Source: Pyropia haitanensis
Lineage: Eukaryota; Rhodophyta; Bangiophyceae; Bangiales; Bangiaceae
Assembly (NCBI GenBank): GCA_008729055.1
Contig: SDUX01000010.1
Location: 2,433,090 to 2,497,089 of the forward strand
Direction of reading: 5' to 3'
DNA length: 64,000 bases
A program made the position numbers and the translations under genes. The notes under the pieces are model-generated. The model was not told the origin of the DNA, ran no database searches, and worked only from the letters and a program-made list of their open reading frames with translations. Positions 10,295 through 20,341 of this stretch are shown here, piece after piece (within the stretch, counting starts at the first letter, position 1; each line of letters opens with the position of its first letter).

Positions 10295-12653
10295 CCAGAC
10301 GCGTGGGCCAAGGCCGTAGGCTGGGGTCAGTCACCTCCGGTGGTGGAGACGCCGCTGGCGCAGCGGTGGCCGAGCCGGTGGGCCAGCCCGGACCCGCAGC
10401 ACGTCCAGAACAGCTGGACCCTGCCCCCCACGGTCAGCTGGCAGCAGACAGCACGCGTGTGCTGCAATCAACGACAATGCACGCCTGTGCAATTCACACC
10501 CTGTAGTTTGACTGAATCGAACGTACTTGAGTGAGGGTCTGGTAGCACAGCGAGAATCAATATTTCGTGCTCGCTGTCTTTGTACAATACGTCGTACTGT
10601 ACAGCCTTGCATACACGATCGTACATGCACGAACAAACCACCGCTGCCGTGCGTGAATGGGACTGGAAAGTGACCGTTCGACGTGAGAGGCCAGGGATCT
10701 GACGCTGGCCTGGACGAGCCCTGCCCCGTATCGACTAAATCTCGACAATAGGTGCCCCCCGTCCGCCAATGGTCCGTGACCTCGTCGCCCGACCGACCCC
10801 GCCCGAGGCCTCCCCCCATCCACAGAGACCTTGGTTTGCTGGTCGCCTCTTTGCAGCCACAAACGCGGGACGGGCGCCCCGCCTCGCCTCGCCGCCGCCA
10901 CCACCGCGGGCGGCGCGCACCCACCCATCCAAAAAAAAACCCCAAACCCCTCGGACGACGCGGCGGCGCCGGCCGCCGCGCCACGGCACGCGCGCCCCCC
11001 GTTCGACGCGGGACCTTCCCGCGGCGGTGGGCGGGGTGGCTGCCAGGGCGCCCCGCCCGACGGCACCCCCGCACGAGGTGGGATCGCCTCCCCCCCGACG
11101 CCCGCGCCGCAGCCCCACGTCCAACAGTCGGGAAGCGTCGGTCCGTATGGCGGCACCGCGTCCGCGGCGGTGGGCCTCCCATTTGGCACTCGCCGCCGCG
11201 CTCGCATGGCCTTGCGGCCACCCGCTACGGGCCCGCAGCGGGACGGACGGGCGTGCGCGCGCGCGCACGGTCCGCGGCGGCGAGGCCATACGAATGGGGT
11301 GAGAAGGGGGAAGGCGGCCTGCCCAATGGGCGGCCGTGGCTGGCGGGGCTCCCCCCACCACTGCCCATGTGTGATGCAAACCAATGATGGGGAATGGGTG
11401 GTGGGCGGCGCAGCCGCGGCAGCTGGCGTCGACGGCGACAACGGGCGCCGCTGCCACCCCCCATCGCGGGGTGGCGTAGCGCCGATGCACACCTCCGGCC
11501 CAGCCAGAGTTGGCGAGATGCGGTAGCCGTCCGTGGTGGGGGGTCTACACCAGAGGCACACCTCCCTACCCGGAACGCCACACGCAGTCCCCAGCGCGTG
11601 GCACCCACCCCCGACCACCACCACGACGACGACCACCCACACCCCACCCCCTCCTTCCCGGCGGGACGTTTTCCCAGATCCGCGCCGCACGGGTGCCCCA
11701 CACCCGCCGTTGGCAGACCGCCGGCTCCCCTGTGGCGGCCAGCGGCGGGGCACGCGGGTACACCCCCCGCCGCCCGCACGCGCGCACCCGCCCTTGGCAG
11801 CGGCGCGCGCCGCGGCGGTGCTGCCGGCTTGGCCCACGGACCGTCGGCAGCGCGGCGCCACCCACGCGGAAGACGGCTGGCCGCCACGGGGTGGCAGCGG
11901 CAGCGCCGACGGTAGCGGTGGGAGGAGCGGGTGCCCCGCCGCCGCCGCGGACGGCGCCGCCTTTGGGCGCCCGCCGCGAGCGAATCCCCGCGCGCCCATC
12001 GCCCCGCCGCCGTGTACCGCCGCGCGGTCGCCACACCTCCCGCCGCCACCACCGTCGTGGGGCCGTCTGGCCCCCTGCGGCGCCCCGTCCCGGCCCCTCC
12101 GCCCATTTCCAGGCGCGCGCGCCGACGCGCGGCGGCGCCCCGCGCGGCGCCAGTCCTCGTCCCCGCCCCCGTACGGCGGCAGTCCGGCCGTGGTCGCCGC
12201 GTGCCCACCCCACACGCGTGGCATCCCCCGCTCCGCGCGCGGGTGCCGCTCGCCCCGGGCGGGGAATTGGCCCCTGACGGGGGAGCGCGTACGAGCCCCC
12301 ACAATCCCCCGCCCGAGACCCCCTCTGCCGGGCGTCCGTGCGCAGAGGAGGGGGGCGGGGCTCCTCGTACTCTGTTGGGGGCAGCGGGGGTGGGTCCTGC
12401 TCCCGACGCTGGGGGGGGAGAAGAATATAAAGGTGAGTCCCGGTGGAGACTCGCCGCCCTATCCCACGCGGACACGCCATCTCGCTACAGCACCGGGTCG
12501 GGACGCCGCTGCAAAGTCCCGTCCCTTCCCCCGTCCCCTCCCACTTTTCTCCCCCCCCCCTTACCTCCACCTTTGCCACACCGTCACCTTCCCCCCGCTC
12601 CACGCACCGACTTGTACTCTCAAGGTCTGTCTACTCCTACACTCTTTGTTCCC
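10295..12653. other. Long spacer, no gene recognised
   Basis: Promoter side of two divergent genes. A less GC-rich patch at about 10500-10750 contains small palindromic pieces such as GTACAATACGTCGTACTGTAC. From 10800 to 12400 the sequence is C-rich, with open frames on both strands whose translations are Arg/Pro/Ala/Gly-rich without conserved motifs. Confidence 0.45.
12426..12431 (+). promoter_or_regulatory. Probable TATA box of the carbonic anhydrase-Hint gene
   Basis: TATAAA in GAAGAATATAAAGG, in an otherwise very GC-rich region, 228 bases before the ATG at 12654. The position fits a 5' untranslated leader of roughly 200 bases. No experimental support. Confidence 0.45.
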
Positions 12654-14420
12654 ATGGAGGTCACGGCGGCACCCCCTCCCCGGCGGCGCTACCGCGGACG
12701 GCCAGGTCGCCGGCGGCTGCTGCTGACGGCAACCGCCGCGGCCGCCGCGGCGGTCGCCGCCGTGACGTTAACCACCGCGGCGCCCGCGCGGCTGTCGCCC
12801 GGCGTGCGCGCCGACACCAACTCGCCGTGGAACTACACTGGCACGACGGGCCCCGCGTACTGGCACACGCTGGACAATACGTTTGCCAAGTGCGGCACGG
12901 GCGAGCAGCAGTCGCCCATCAACGTGGTGCCGACGGTACCCGTCGACCCGAGCGTCACCCTCTTCTCGCTCGTCCAGCCCGGCACGGCGTCCTTTACGGC
13001 TCGGACGAGCATCAACAACGTGCCGCTCGAGTGCGCGTCGGACACGTGCGGCAAGCTCCAGTGGCAGTTTGCAACGTACAGCCTCGTCAACGTGCACGCG
13101 CACGCGCCGGCGGAGCACCACGTCAATGGGCGGACCTTCCCGCTGGAGCTCCACTTTGTGCACATCGCCCCCGGGGTGCCGCACGACCGCATCGCGGTCG
13201 TGTCGGTGCTCTTTGAGCTGTCGTCCACGCCCAACCTGCTCCTCACCCGCCTCCTCGACGCGCAGGGCGACGCGCACGGCGGCGCGCCCAACAGTACGGT
13301 CGGCATCACGGGCGTCGAGTGGGGCACCGTCGAGCGGCCCGAGTCGGGCTTTTGCCAGTGGGGCGGCTCCCTGACGACGCCGCCGTGCTCCGAGGAGCTC
13401 GCCTGGTTCATGGAGATGAGCGCCCAGCCGGTAACGCAGGCGCAGGTGGACCGCTTCCGCGAGTACCGGACGTTGGAGACGGGCCTCGACGAGGTTGGCA
13501 ACAACCGGCCGCTGCAGCCGGCCAACGGGCGCAAGATCACCTGCTACGGGCCGGTGGGGAACCTTGCCGGCGCCGCGCCGCCGGCGGGGCCGGCGCCGGC
13601 GCCGCCGCCCCACGGCGGCGGCTCGCCGCCGCCGCCGCCGCCGGCGGCCAGCTCGCCGCCGCCCGCGCCGCCGGCACACGGCGGCGGCGGCGGCGGCGGC
13701 GGCGGCACGCCGCCGCCGGCCGCGCCTCAGCCGCCGGCGGGCGGCGGCGGCTCGGGCGCCGGCGCCGAGCCGTCGGCCGAAGTGGTGGTCAACCCAACGT
13801 GCTTCCCCGGCACGTCCACCGTCTGGCGGCCCGACGGCACCGCGGTGCGGCTCGCCGACGTGGCCACGGGCACGACGGTGGTGACGGGCGCCGCGCCGGC
13901 CGCCGCGTCGCGGCTCTTTATGTGGAGCCACCGGCTGCGGACCGGCGGCCACCCGTTTGTGCGGCTGACGACCGCGTCGGGGGGGGCGCTCACCGCGTCA
14001 GCGGGGCACCTCATCTACGCGTCGGGCGCGCGGGTGCCCGCCGGCACGGTGCGGGTCGGGGATACGCTCGAGCGGGTGCCGCCGCCGCGCGCCGCCAGGG
14101 ACGGTCGCGGCGGCGGCAACGCCACCGCCGCCGCCGCCACGTCCACCATTGCCGACCCCGTCGTGGCGGTCACGCCCGTGACCGCCACCGGCCTGTACGC
14201 GCCGCACGTCCTCGACGGCGTCGACATTGTCGTCGACGGGTTCCGGGTGAGCACGCTGACGACCGCCGTGCCGGCGGCGGCGGCGGAGCGGCTGCTCGCG
14301 CCGCTCGCGTGGGCCTACCGCCGCGGCTGGGGGAGCGTCCGCGTGTTTCACGGCGACGGCGGGCGCGCCGCCGAGGCGGTGCGCGCCGCCGTCGCGGCAG
14401 TGTCGGCGGTGTGGGCGTGA
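12654..14420 (+). CDS. Secreted alpha-carbonic anhydrase fused to a Hedgehog-type Hint (Hog) domain
   Basis: 588 residues, one exon. Residues about 1-50: basic start then a long hydrophobic segment (RRRLLLTATAAAAAAVAAV), a signal peptide or anchor. Residues about 55-300: alpha-carbonic anhydrase, hydrating CO2. It has QSPIN (86-90), the zinc ligands His148 and His150 (VHAHAPAEHH) and His167 (ELHFVH), Glu154, and LTTPPCSE with Thr241/Thr242. Residues about 308-379: Pro/Gly/Ala linker. Residues 383-550: Hint domain of Hedgehog type, starting at the catalytic Cys383 in NPTCFPGTSTV, with LTASAGHLIYAS (His452, the TxxH position) and GLYAPHVLDGVDIVVDGF, close to the GxYAP motif of Hedgehog C-domains. 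By family knowledge Cys383 should perform an N-S acyl shift and release or esterify the enzyme domain. Whether it does so here is inference. Confidence 0.9.
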   Translation: MEVTAAPPPRRRYRGRPGRRRLLLTATAAAAAAVAAVTLTTAAPARLSPGVRADTNSPWNYTGTTGPAYWHTLDNTFAKCGTGEQQSPINVVPTVPVDPSVTLFSLVQPGTASFTARTSINNVPLECASDTCGKLQWQFATYSLVNVHAHAPAEHHVNGRTFPLELHFVHIAPGVPHDRIAVVSVLFELSSTPNLLLTRLLDAQGDAHGGAPNSTVGITGVEWGTVERPESGFCQWGGSLTTPPCSEELAWFMEMSAQPVTQAQVDRFREYRTLETGLDEVGNNRPLQPANGRKITCYGPVGNLAGAAPPAGPAPAPPPHGGGSPPPPPPAASSPPPAPPAHGGGGGGGGGTPPPAAPQPPAGGGGSGAGAEPSAEVVVNPTCFPGTSTVWRPDGTAVRLADVATGTTVVTGAAPAAASRLFMWSHRLRTGGHPFVRLTTASGGALTASAGHLIYASGARVPAGTVRVGDTLERVPPPRAARDGRGGGNATAAAATSTIADPVVAVTPVTATGLYAPHVLDGVDIVVDGFRVSTLTTAVPAAAAERLLAPLAWAYRRGWGSVRVFHGDGGRAAEAVRAAVAAVSAVWA

Positions 14421-15627
14421 GGGGGGGGGGGGCGGGGGGTCGTGTTGACGGCGGCGGTGTGGTGGCGAGGTAGATGCGGGGGGAGGGGAGCAGGTGTGCC
14501 GGGGGGGTGGGAGGGGGGCGATGGGGTTGGGGGGGGGAAGGGGAACGAGTGGGGACACGAGCGAGGCGGTGCGCTACGAGAAAGTTGATGGGGGGGGGAG
14601 GAGGGGAGGGGACGTGTGGTGGGGGGGGAGGGGGGGGACCAGGTGAGTATGATAACAGCGGTCGGCGCCCACAGCCGGCGGGTCGGCCCAATGATTGATG
14701 ATAACTGTCGCGCCGGGGAAAGACGTAGCACTGCACCCCATGCAAAACACTTGATGGGAAGGGGTACAGCGGCGGAGGAAAGGGAACAGGGACAGCCGAC
14801 GGCGGCCGGCGGCGGCAGGGCGGCGACCGCTCGGCGGCGGCGGCCGGGGCGACAGGACACCCCCAGGCGCCCGCAACAGGGGGCGCCGTCACCAGGCCGC
14901 CCACCACGACAAACGGCGAGCGGAGAAGTCGCGCTCGGGAGGCGGGCGGGTACGGCAGCCGCGCAGCGCAGGGAACAAAAGGCGGCGACCCGAGGCTGGC
15001 AGGCCAGCCACGGGTAGCGACGCGACGGGCACCGCGTCGGCTGCGATGGGGAGCCGCGGCGCCGGCAGCGCAACGCCCGCCGTGTTTGCACCGTGCGGCC
15101 GAGCGCAGACTCCCCCAGCCCACCACCAATGCCTCCGCGAGCGAGGAAGCGCACAGCCCGTTCGAGTGCATATCTGGGTGGTGCTACCGGATACACCGCG
15201 GGGACCACGGACGCCTGGCCGTATCGGAAAGGACGCCATCCCAACAATATCTGTCGCGGTCCTGGCGGACCGACCCCAGCTCCCGCCACCCAGACGGCTC
15301 ACACGCCACCGTGGGTGACCCACCAGCGCAGCGCCTGACACCCCTGCGTGCTGTCGTCCGCTCTCGCGGCCGCTCTTGCGTGTAGGGCACACGCCCCGGC
15401 CGCGGGCGTCGCGTCCCTGTTGGGCGGCGCTTTGCGCAGCTGGGCGGACGGCAACAATCTCTGTGTAAGGGCGCACGCCACCGCGGCCGACCAAAGGGGG
15501 TGGCGGCCGCCGATCCCCGTCGCGGCAGCAGCCGCGCTGCTTGCAGCATCCGGCGTCCGCCTACCCGCCGCTGGCGCACCCCCGACGGGCCCGCCGCCGC
15601 CGCCATGGCGCCAGCCGCCGCGGTCAT
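14421..15627. other. Spacer, no gene recognised
   Basis: G-rich for the first 200 bases (probable 3' region of the carbonic anhydrase gene), then mixed GC-rich sequence. Long open frames on both strands lack conserved motifs. Confidence 0.45.
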
Positions 15628-15629
15628 TA

Positions 15630-15675
15630 GAGAGTTTTTACAACCCGTCCGTGAGATCGTTTGTGACAACGTGGC
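15630..15675 (+). repeat. Left terminal inverted repeat of the MITE-like element
   Basis: Pairs with 16362-16407 in inverted orientation; the conserved core includes GAGAGTTTTTAC and CGTCCGTGAGATCGTTTGTG. Confidence 0.75.
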
Positions 15676-16361
15676 ACCAAATTCTTTACAGAAAGGGGGC
15701 TACTACCTCCAAAACGATCTCACAGAGATCTCACGTGAGATGAGTCCGTGACAAGAACGGCGTGAGTTGTCACGGACCGAGAGTATTTGTGAGATCTCTT
15801 AGACTGCCCTAAGTTGCACACGTGTCGCCTGAGAGGGCATTTGTTGTACACTTACTCTGTGGGCTGCGCCGCCCCGGGCCAGCCTCTTGTGGCGCTGTCC
15901 CGCGCTCTTCTGCGCCGGTCCATGCCAGCACCCTGCTGTGCTCCACGCAGCGCTTACCCTCCGCGCCTAGGCTTCGAGTCCCTCTGCCCTGCCGTCGCGC
16001 TGTCACGGGCCCGCGCACGTTTTTCCCCTGCGATATGGCGACCATCGATGACGAATCTGCCGGTACGCTGACCAGCTAGAAGCGCCACCCTCAGGCGGCG
16101 CCGTCGAGCGCGCCAGAAGCGCAGGGTGTGAGTGCGGATGGCGACCATCGTTGTCGCCGCCGGCGCTGTGCACACAGGCGGCGGGAATACTGGCGCGGAG
16201 CGTGTGGTCATGAGGGGTGGGGCCGGCGGGGGCCCAGCGTGCGGAGAAATTGAAGGCAATCCTCATTCCAAGGAGTTCTCACAAAGAGATCTCACGGTCG
16301 CGTTGTAAAAACCAGTGTGACGCTTGGTTCGCCTCGCCGTGGCTGACAACCCATTACAGCT

Positions 16362-16407
16362 GAATCGTTCTCACAAACGATCTCACGGACGCGCAGTAAA
16401 AACTCTC
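16362..16407 (-). repeat. Right terminal inverted repeat of the MITE-like element
   Basis: Contains CACAAACGATCTCACGGACG and GTAAAAACTCTC, the reverse complement of the left end. Confidence 0.75.
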
Positions 16408-16409
16408 TA

Positions 16410-17070
16410 TTGCCGCCCCCCCGTGGCGCCTGCCGGCCGCCGCCGTGGGCGCCCCCCCACCCCCGCCACACCCCCACAGACGGTCCTCCCACCCGCGGCC
16501 GCCGCTCGAGGACCACCTCCGCCCGCCGCCCGCGCCGCCGCGCCGCCGCGCACCCCGCCGCCCGCCGCCCGCCGCCCGCCGCCCGCCGCCCGCCGCGGCC
16601 GCGGCGGCCGCCGCCGCGCGTGTGTCGAGCACCGGGTGACCCGTGCCGCCGGCGGCCGCGGCGGACCCGCCGCCGTCGCGCCCCCGGCAGGGGCGGCCGC
16701 CGAGGCCGCCCACCCGCGCGCCGCGCAAGATCCCGCCCGCCTACCGAGCCGGCGGCCCGTCCTCGCGTCGCGCCCGGATCTGCTGGCGTGCCGCGCCATT
16801 TGCAGCGCCGACCGCAGCAGCGGCAGCAGCTCGCGGCCGCCGCGGCGCGCGGCAGCGTCTACAAAAGAGCGCCCCGGACTGTGGGGCGGTACGGAAAGGC
16901 TCCGTTATGCCGTGCACCGACACCCGAGCTGCATTGGACACCCTTCCGCCACTTCCGCTCCCCATCGCTTCCCTTCCCCAACTCCCGCTGTCTGCCTGTC
17001 CTCCCTGTTGACGCCTTCCCCCGCTCTTCCCCCTCCGCCGGCATCCCCCCCCCACGGGCAGTCAGACACC
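16410..17070. other. Promoter-side spacer of the VDVTP-repeat gene
   Basis: C-rich with CCGCC tandem blocks at about 16540-16620, then a calmer pyrimidine-rich 200 bases leading to the ATG at 17071. No clear TATA box. No conserved coding sequence. Confidence 0.4.
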
Positions 17071-17801
17071 ATGGCACCCCCCGCCTACGGTCGTAGCCGC
17101 CCCCTCCACCGCCACCGACGGGCCCCAGCTGCGGTGGCGGTGGCGGCGGTGCTCGCCGTCACGGCGGCCGTGCTGGCCGCGTCACCCCCCGGGGCGTCTG
17201 CAGCGGCGGCGCCTCACCGCCCGCTCACACGGTCGTCGTCGTCGTCCTTGATGGGCGCCGCCGTGGCAACCGCGGTGGTGACCGACGGCGCGGCCGACCC
17301 GCTCGAGGTGGTCGCGACGGTGGACGTGGCACCCGGCGGGGCGGGCTCGGGTTTGGGCGCGCTCGCCTACGGCGACGCCCCGGCGCCACGCCCACCGGCG
17401 TCGGCGGCGGCGGCTGGGGCGACCGCCGAGGCGGCGCCGCTGGTGGACGTGGACACGGTCGACGTGACGCCCCCGTCTATGTCGCCGTCCACGGCGGCGA
17501 AGGCGGCGGCGGCAGCGCCGCCGCCGCTCGTGGACGCGTCCGCGGTGGACGTGACGCCGCGGTCGACGCCGCAGGCCACGGCGGCGGCGGCGGCGGCGGC
17601 CGCGCTGCCGTCGCTGGTGGACGTGGACACGGTGGACGTGACGCCAGGCGGGGCTGGCACCGGGGGGGGGGGTCGGCTCCGCTGGTGGACGTGGCGACCG
17701 TCGACGTGACGCCGGCCGGTGGGGCGGGGCGGCCAGCGGCGCCTGCGGTGCCTGCGCTGGGCTATGTGGCGGCCGGGAGCGGTGGCGCAGGCTGTGCGTG
17801 A
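17071..17801 (+). CDS. Secreted protein with VDVTP repeats, frameshifted at a G-run
   Basis: No family recognised. The start MAPPAYGRSRPLHRHRRAP is followed by a strong signal peptide (VAVAAVLAVTAAVLAASPPGASA). The body is Ala-rich and carries imperfect repeats of the form PLVDVDTVDVTP at 17437, 17524, 17611 and 17679, plus a diverged first unit (PLEVVATVDVAP) at 17299. The spacing between the middle units is exactly 87 bases (29 residues). As written, the frame stops at 17709, in the middle of the fourth unit. Adding one base to the 11-base G-run 17662-17672 restores PLVDVATVDVTP and extends the protein to the stop at 17801 (end ...GGAGCA). Probably exported; an extracellular matrix role would be a guess. 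Confidence 0.6.
17299..17714 (+). repeat. VDVTP protein-coding repeat array
   Basis: Five imperfect units encoding (P/S)L-V-D-V/A-x-x-V-D-V-T/A-P at 17299, 17437, 17524, 17611 and 17679. Two consecutive intervals are 87 bases, indicating tandem duplication of a 29-residue block. Confidence 0.7.
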
Positions 17802-18329
17802 GCATCGTCATCTGGTAAGGACGCCCTTGTCTGACGCCATGGGGGCGCAGGGTGGAGGGGGCGGCGCGCCCAGCCAAGGTGCAGGTGTCGTAGGCGAGTT
17901 TGAAACGGGGTGGCATTGGCGGGGAGGAGGACTCTCCGCGACTGGTCAGGAAGACAAACTATTTATGTTTCTTGCTACCTCGCCCTTGCCAGCAGCTGCG
18001 GACAGTCAACCAACAAGCTCTATGTTTGCTCTCGTCCAAGCGGCTGCAGGGGCAAATCACCAACCAGCCAATGGCTGCACAGGCATGAAACACGTGGCGT
18101 GCTTCTGTCTGTAATGCAGGCTCATCTCGATCAGCTTGCTGCAAGCACAGTGTACCAGCTGGCCTGCAGGTGGCACCCGGCCCTCTTCACGCCGCGCAGT
18201 GTCCCTCTTCGGTGGCCACAGCGTCTACCCCCCGCGGCTGTCGCCCTTCTTGGTCAACCCGACGCCGCCAGCGCTGCGACACTGATCCCACCCCCCCCCC
18301 CCCCCGCTGTTTCTCGGCGGGCGCCCAGC
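17802..18329. other. Spacer before the aspartic protease gene
   Basis: Moderate GC with a C-run at 18291-18305 just upstream of the protease ATG. The two genes are on the same strand, so this should hold the protease promoter. No TATA box stands out. Confidence 0.4.
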
Positions 18330-20341
18330 ATGGGCCGCTCCCCCCCCCTCCCCTCCCGCCGTCGACGCGCGCGCGGCGGCCGCCCGTGGCGACGCGTCGC
18401 GACGGCAGCGGCGGCGGGCGTGGCCGCGGCCGCCGCCGTCGCGGCGTCGTGCGTGAGCACCGGGGCGGCAGCCGCCGCCGCCGCCGCCGGCGCGGCGTCA
18501 CCGCCGCCACCGCCACCCCGCGGGGTACCCCTCGGGGCGGTGCCCCTGTCTGCCGCCCGCGCGTTTGCCCTCTCCCGGCGCCCGTGGGCGCGGGGGCTGG
18601 TGCCCCCGCCGCCACCGCAACGGCTCGTCGTGCTCCGCGTTGGCAGCGACGACGGCGGCGGCAGTGACGGCGGCGGCGGGGCGCCAGTGGACGTGTCGCC
18701 GCGGGGGGGCGCCCCGCCACCCTTGCGCGTGACGGTCGTCGACGCGTACGCCGGCGGCGGCGGTGGCCGCCGCGCTGCCAACCGCCACGCGGCTGACGCG
18801 GACGCCGGAGCGTCATTGCCGTCGGCACCCCTGCGCGGGGATGTGGTGCTGATGGGTGAGTACTTCCTGGCCCTCACCGTCGGCACCCCGCCGCGGGACG
18901 TGCACGTGCAGGTCGACACGGGGAGCTCGACGCTGGCGCTGCCCCTCGAGGCGTGCCGCACGTGCCGCGCCGACGCGCGGCGGCTGGGCGTGGCGCCGCT
19001 GCCGCCGCCACCCGCGGTGGCGCCCCCCGCGGGCATTGTCGGCGGCGGCGGCGGCGGCTACACGGCGGCGGCCGAGGCGGCGGCGTCGGCAACAACGGCC
19101 GGGTCCGCCTCGTCACTGGTGCCGTGTGGCTCTCCCGCGTGTGGCGCTGACACCTGCGACGCGTACCGCGTGTGCCGCACGTGCTCGGTGAGCCGCCGCG
19201 CCTGCTGCGCGCCCGACGCGCCCGGCGCGTGCGCCTTCTTCCTCCGCTACGCGGACGAGTCGGGCGCGCGCGGCGCGCTCGTCACCGCCCGTGTAGCGGT
19301 CGCCAACGTGTCGACGACGCTGACGTTTGGGGGCATCCTGGCCGACACGCCCGACTTTGAGCGCCCCCTCGTCGACGGCATCCTCGGCCTCGCGTACGCG
19401 CCGCTCGCGTGCAACCCAACGTGTGTGCGGCCGCTCGTCGACGCGCTCGTCGCGGACGGCCGCCTCGCGGCCGACGCGTTTGGCATCTGCACGGGGCGGG
19501 CGGGCGGGACGCTGACGCTCGGCGGCGCCGACGAGCGCCAGTACGAGGGGGACCTGCAGTACGTGCCGCTCGCGCCGCGCCGCCGCCACGCGCCGCGCCT
19601 CTTTTACGACGTTGCCGTGACGGGCGTGACCGTCGGCGGCGCCTCGGTGGCGGTGCCGGACCTGGCCACCGCGATTGTGGACTCGGGCACGACGGTGGTG
19701 GTGCTGGCGCCGGCAGCGTTTGGGGCGCTCAAGGCGCACTTCCAGACCCACTACTGCCACGTGCCCGGCCTGTGTCCGCCGGGTGGCCGCCCGCGGGGTG
19801 GCCACCCCGAGGCCACCTGGTTCCAGCCGGGCTACTGCGCGACGCTCACCGACGCGGACGTGGCGGCGCTGCCGGCGCTGACGTTCCACCTGGGCGGCGT
19901 GCCGCTTTCGCTCGAGCCGTCCGAGTACATGCTGCGCTTTGAGGCGGGCCGTCTCGTGTATCGCTGCCTCGGCATCACGTACCTGGACGGATTGCAGGAG
20001 CAGGAGGCACAGGCCATCCTCGGCAACGTGCTGCTCATCAAGTACTACACGCTGTACGACCGGGCGGGCGACCGCGTCGGGTTTGCGCCCAGCACCGGAT
20101 GCGTGCGCGACGGCCAGTCGCTGGCAAAGCTCCTCGCCGACGGCGCGGGCGCGGACGACGGCGATAGTGGCGGCGGGGCAGCGGGGGGGGGGGGGGGGAC
20201 CCGCGGGGGGGGCACATCTCGTACGGGTGGGTGCTGGTCCTGGTTGGAGGGGGGGCGCTCGCCGCCAAGCTCCTCGCGGATTGCATGGAGCGGCGGCGGC
20301 AGCGGAGTGAGTACGAGCCGATTGGGGAGCCGGCCACGTGA
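18330..20341 (+). CDS. Membrane-anchored pepsin-family (A1) aspartic protease, frameshifted near the C-terminus
   Basis: Basic N-terminus plus hydrophobic segment (VATAAAAGVAAAAAVAASC), a signal sequence, then a Gly-rich pro-region. The protease begins near GEYFLALTVGTPPRDVHVQV. The first catalytic Asp is Asp196 in VDTGSSTLALP; the second is Asp451 in AIVDSGTTVVVLAP. Between them is a Cys-rich stretch (VPCGSPACGADTCDAYRVC and CCAPDAPGAC), like the nepenthesin-type insert of plant proteases and apicomplexan plasmepsin V/ASP5. ILGNVLLIKYYTLYDRAGDRVGFA is the usual A1 C-terminal strand. After the G-runs 20183-20198 and 20205-20212 the sensible frame changes: HISYGWVLVLVGGGALAAK gives a membrane helix followed by a basic tail ending GEPAT at 20341. 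That makes it a type I membrane protease of the secretory pathway. The alternative frame lacks any such feature. Confidence 0.85.

Larger units (their letters stand above)
15628..16409. mobile_element. MITE-like non-autonomous DNA transposon with TA target duplication
   Basis: Terminal inverted repeats: the left end begins GAGAGTTTTTAC at 15630 and continues through CGTCCGTGAGATCGTTTGTGA. The right end (to 16407) is its reverse complement over about 45 bases with few mismatches. The dinucleotide TA flanks both ends (15628-15629 and 16408-16409), as expected for the Tc1/mariner superfamily. Subterminal copies of the GATCTCACGT/GTGAGATC theme occur at about 15714-15800 and 16277-16300. The 778-base body has lower GC than the surroundings and no transposase. 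A non-autonomous element is therefore most likely. Confidence 0.75.

Noticed and set aside
11225..12475. 416-codon minus-strand open frame in the spacer
   Set aside because: No motif, several competing frames of similar length on both strands.
11931..12653. 240-codon N-terminal extension of the carbonic anhydrase frame
   Set aside because: The frame is open, but the product is Arg/Pro-rich and would bury the signal peptide; a TATA box lies inside it at 12426, so the ATG at 12654 is the start.
14170..15171. 333-codon minus-strand open frame over the carbonic anhydrase 3' end
   Set aside because: Antisense shadow of the Hint-coding region plus C-rich spacer; no conserved sequence.
15965..15985. 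tRNA-like T-loop (GGCTTCGAGTCC)
   Set aside because: No matching acceptor, D- or anticodon stem around it, and it lies inside the MITE-like element.
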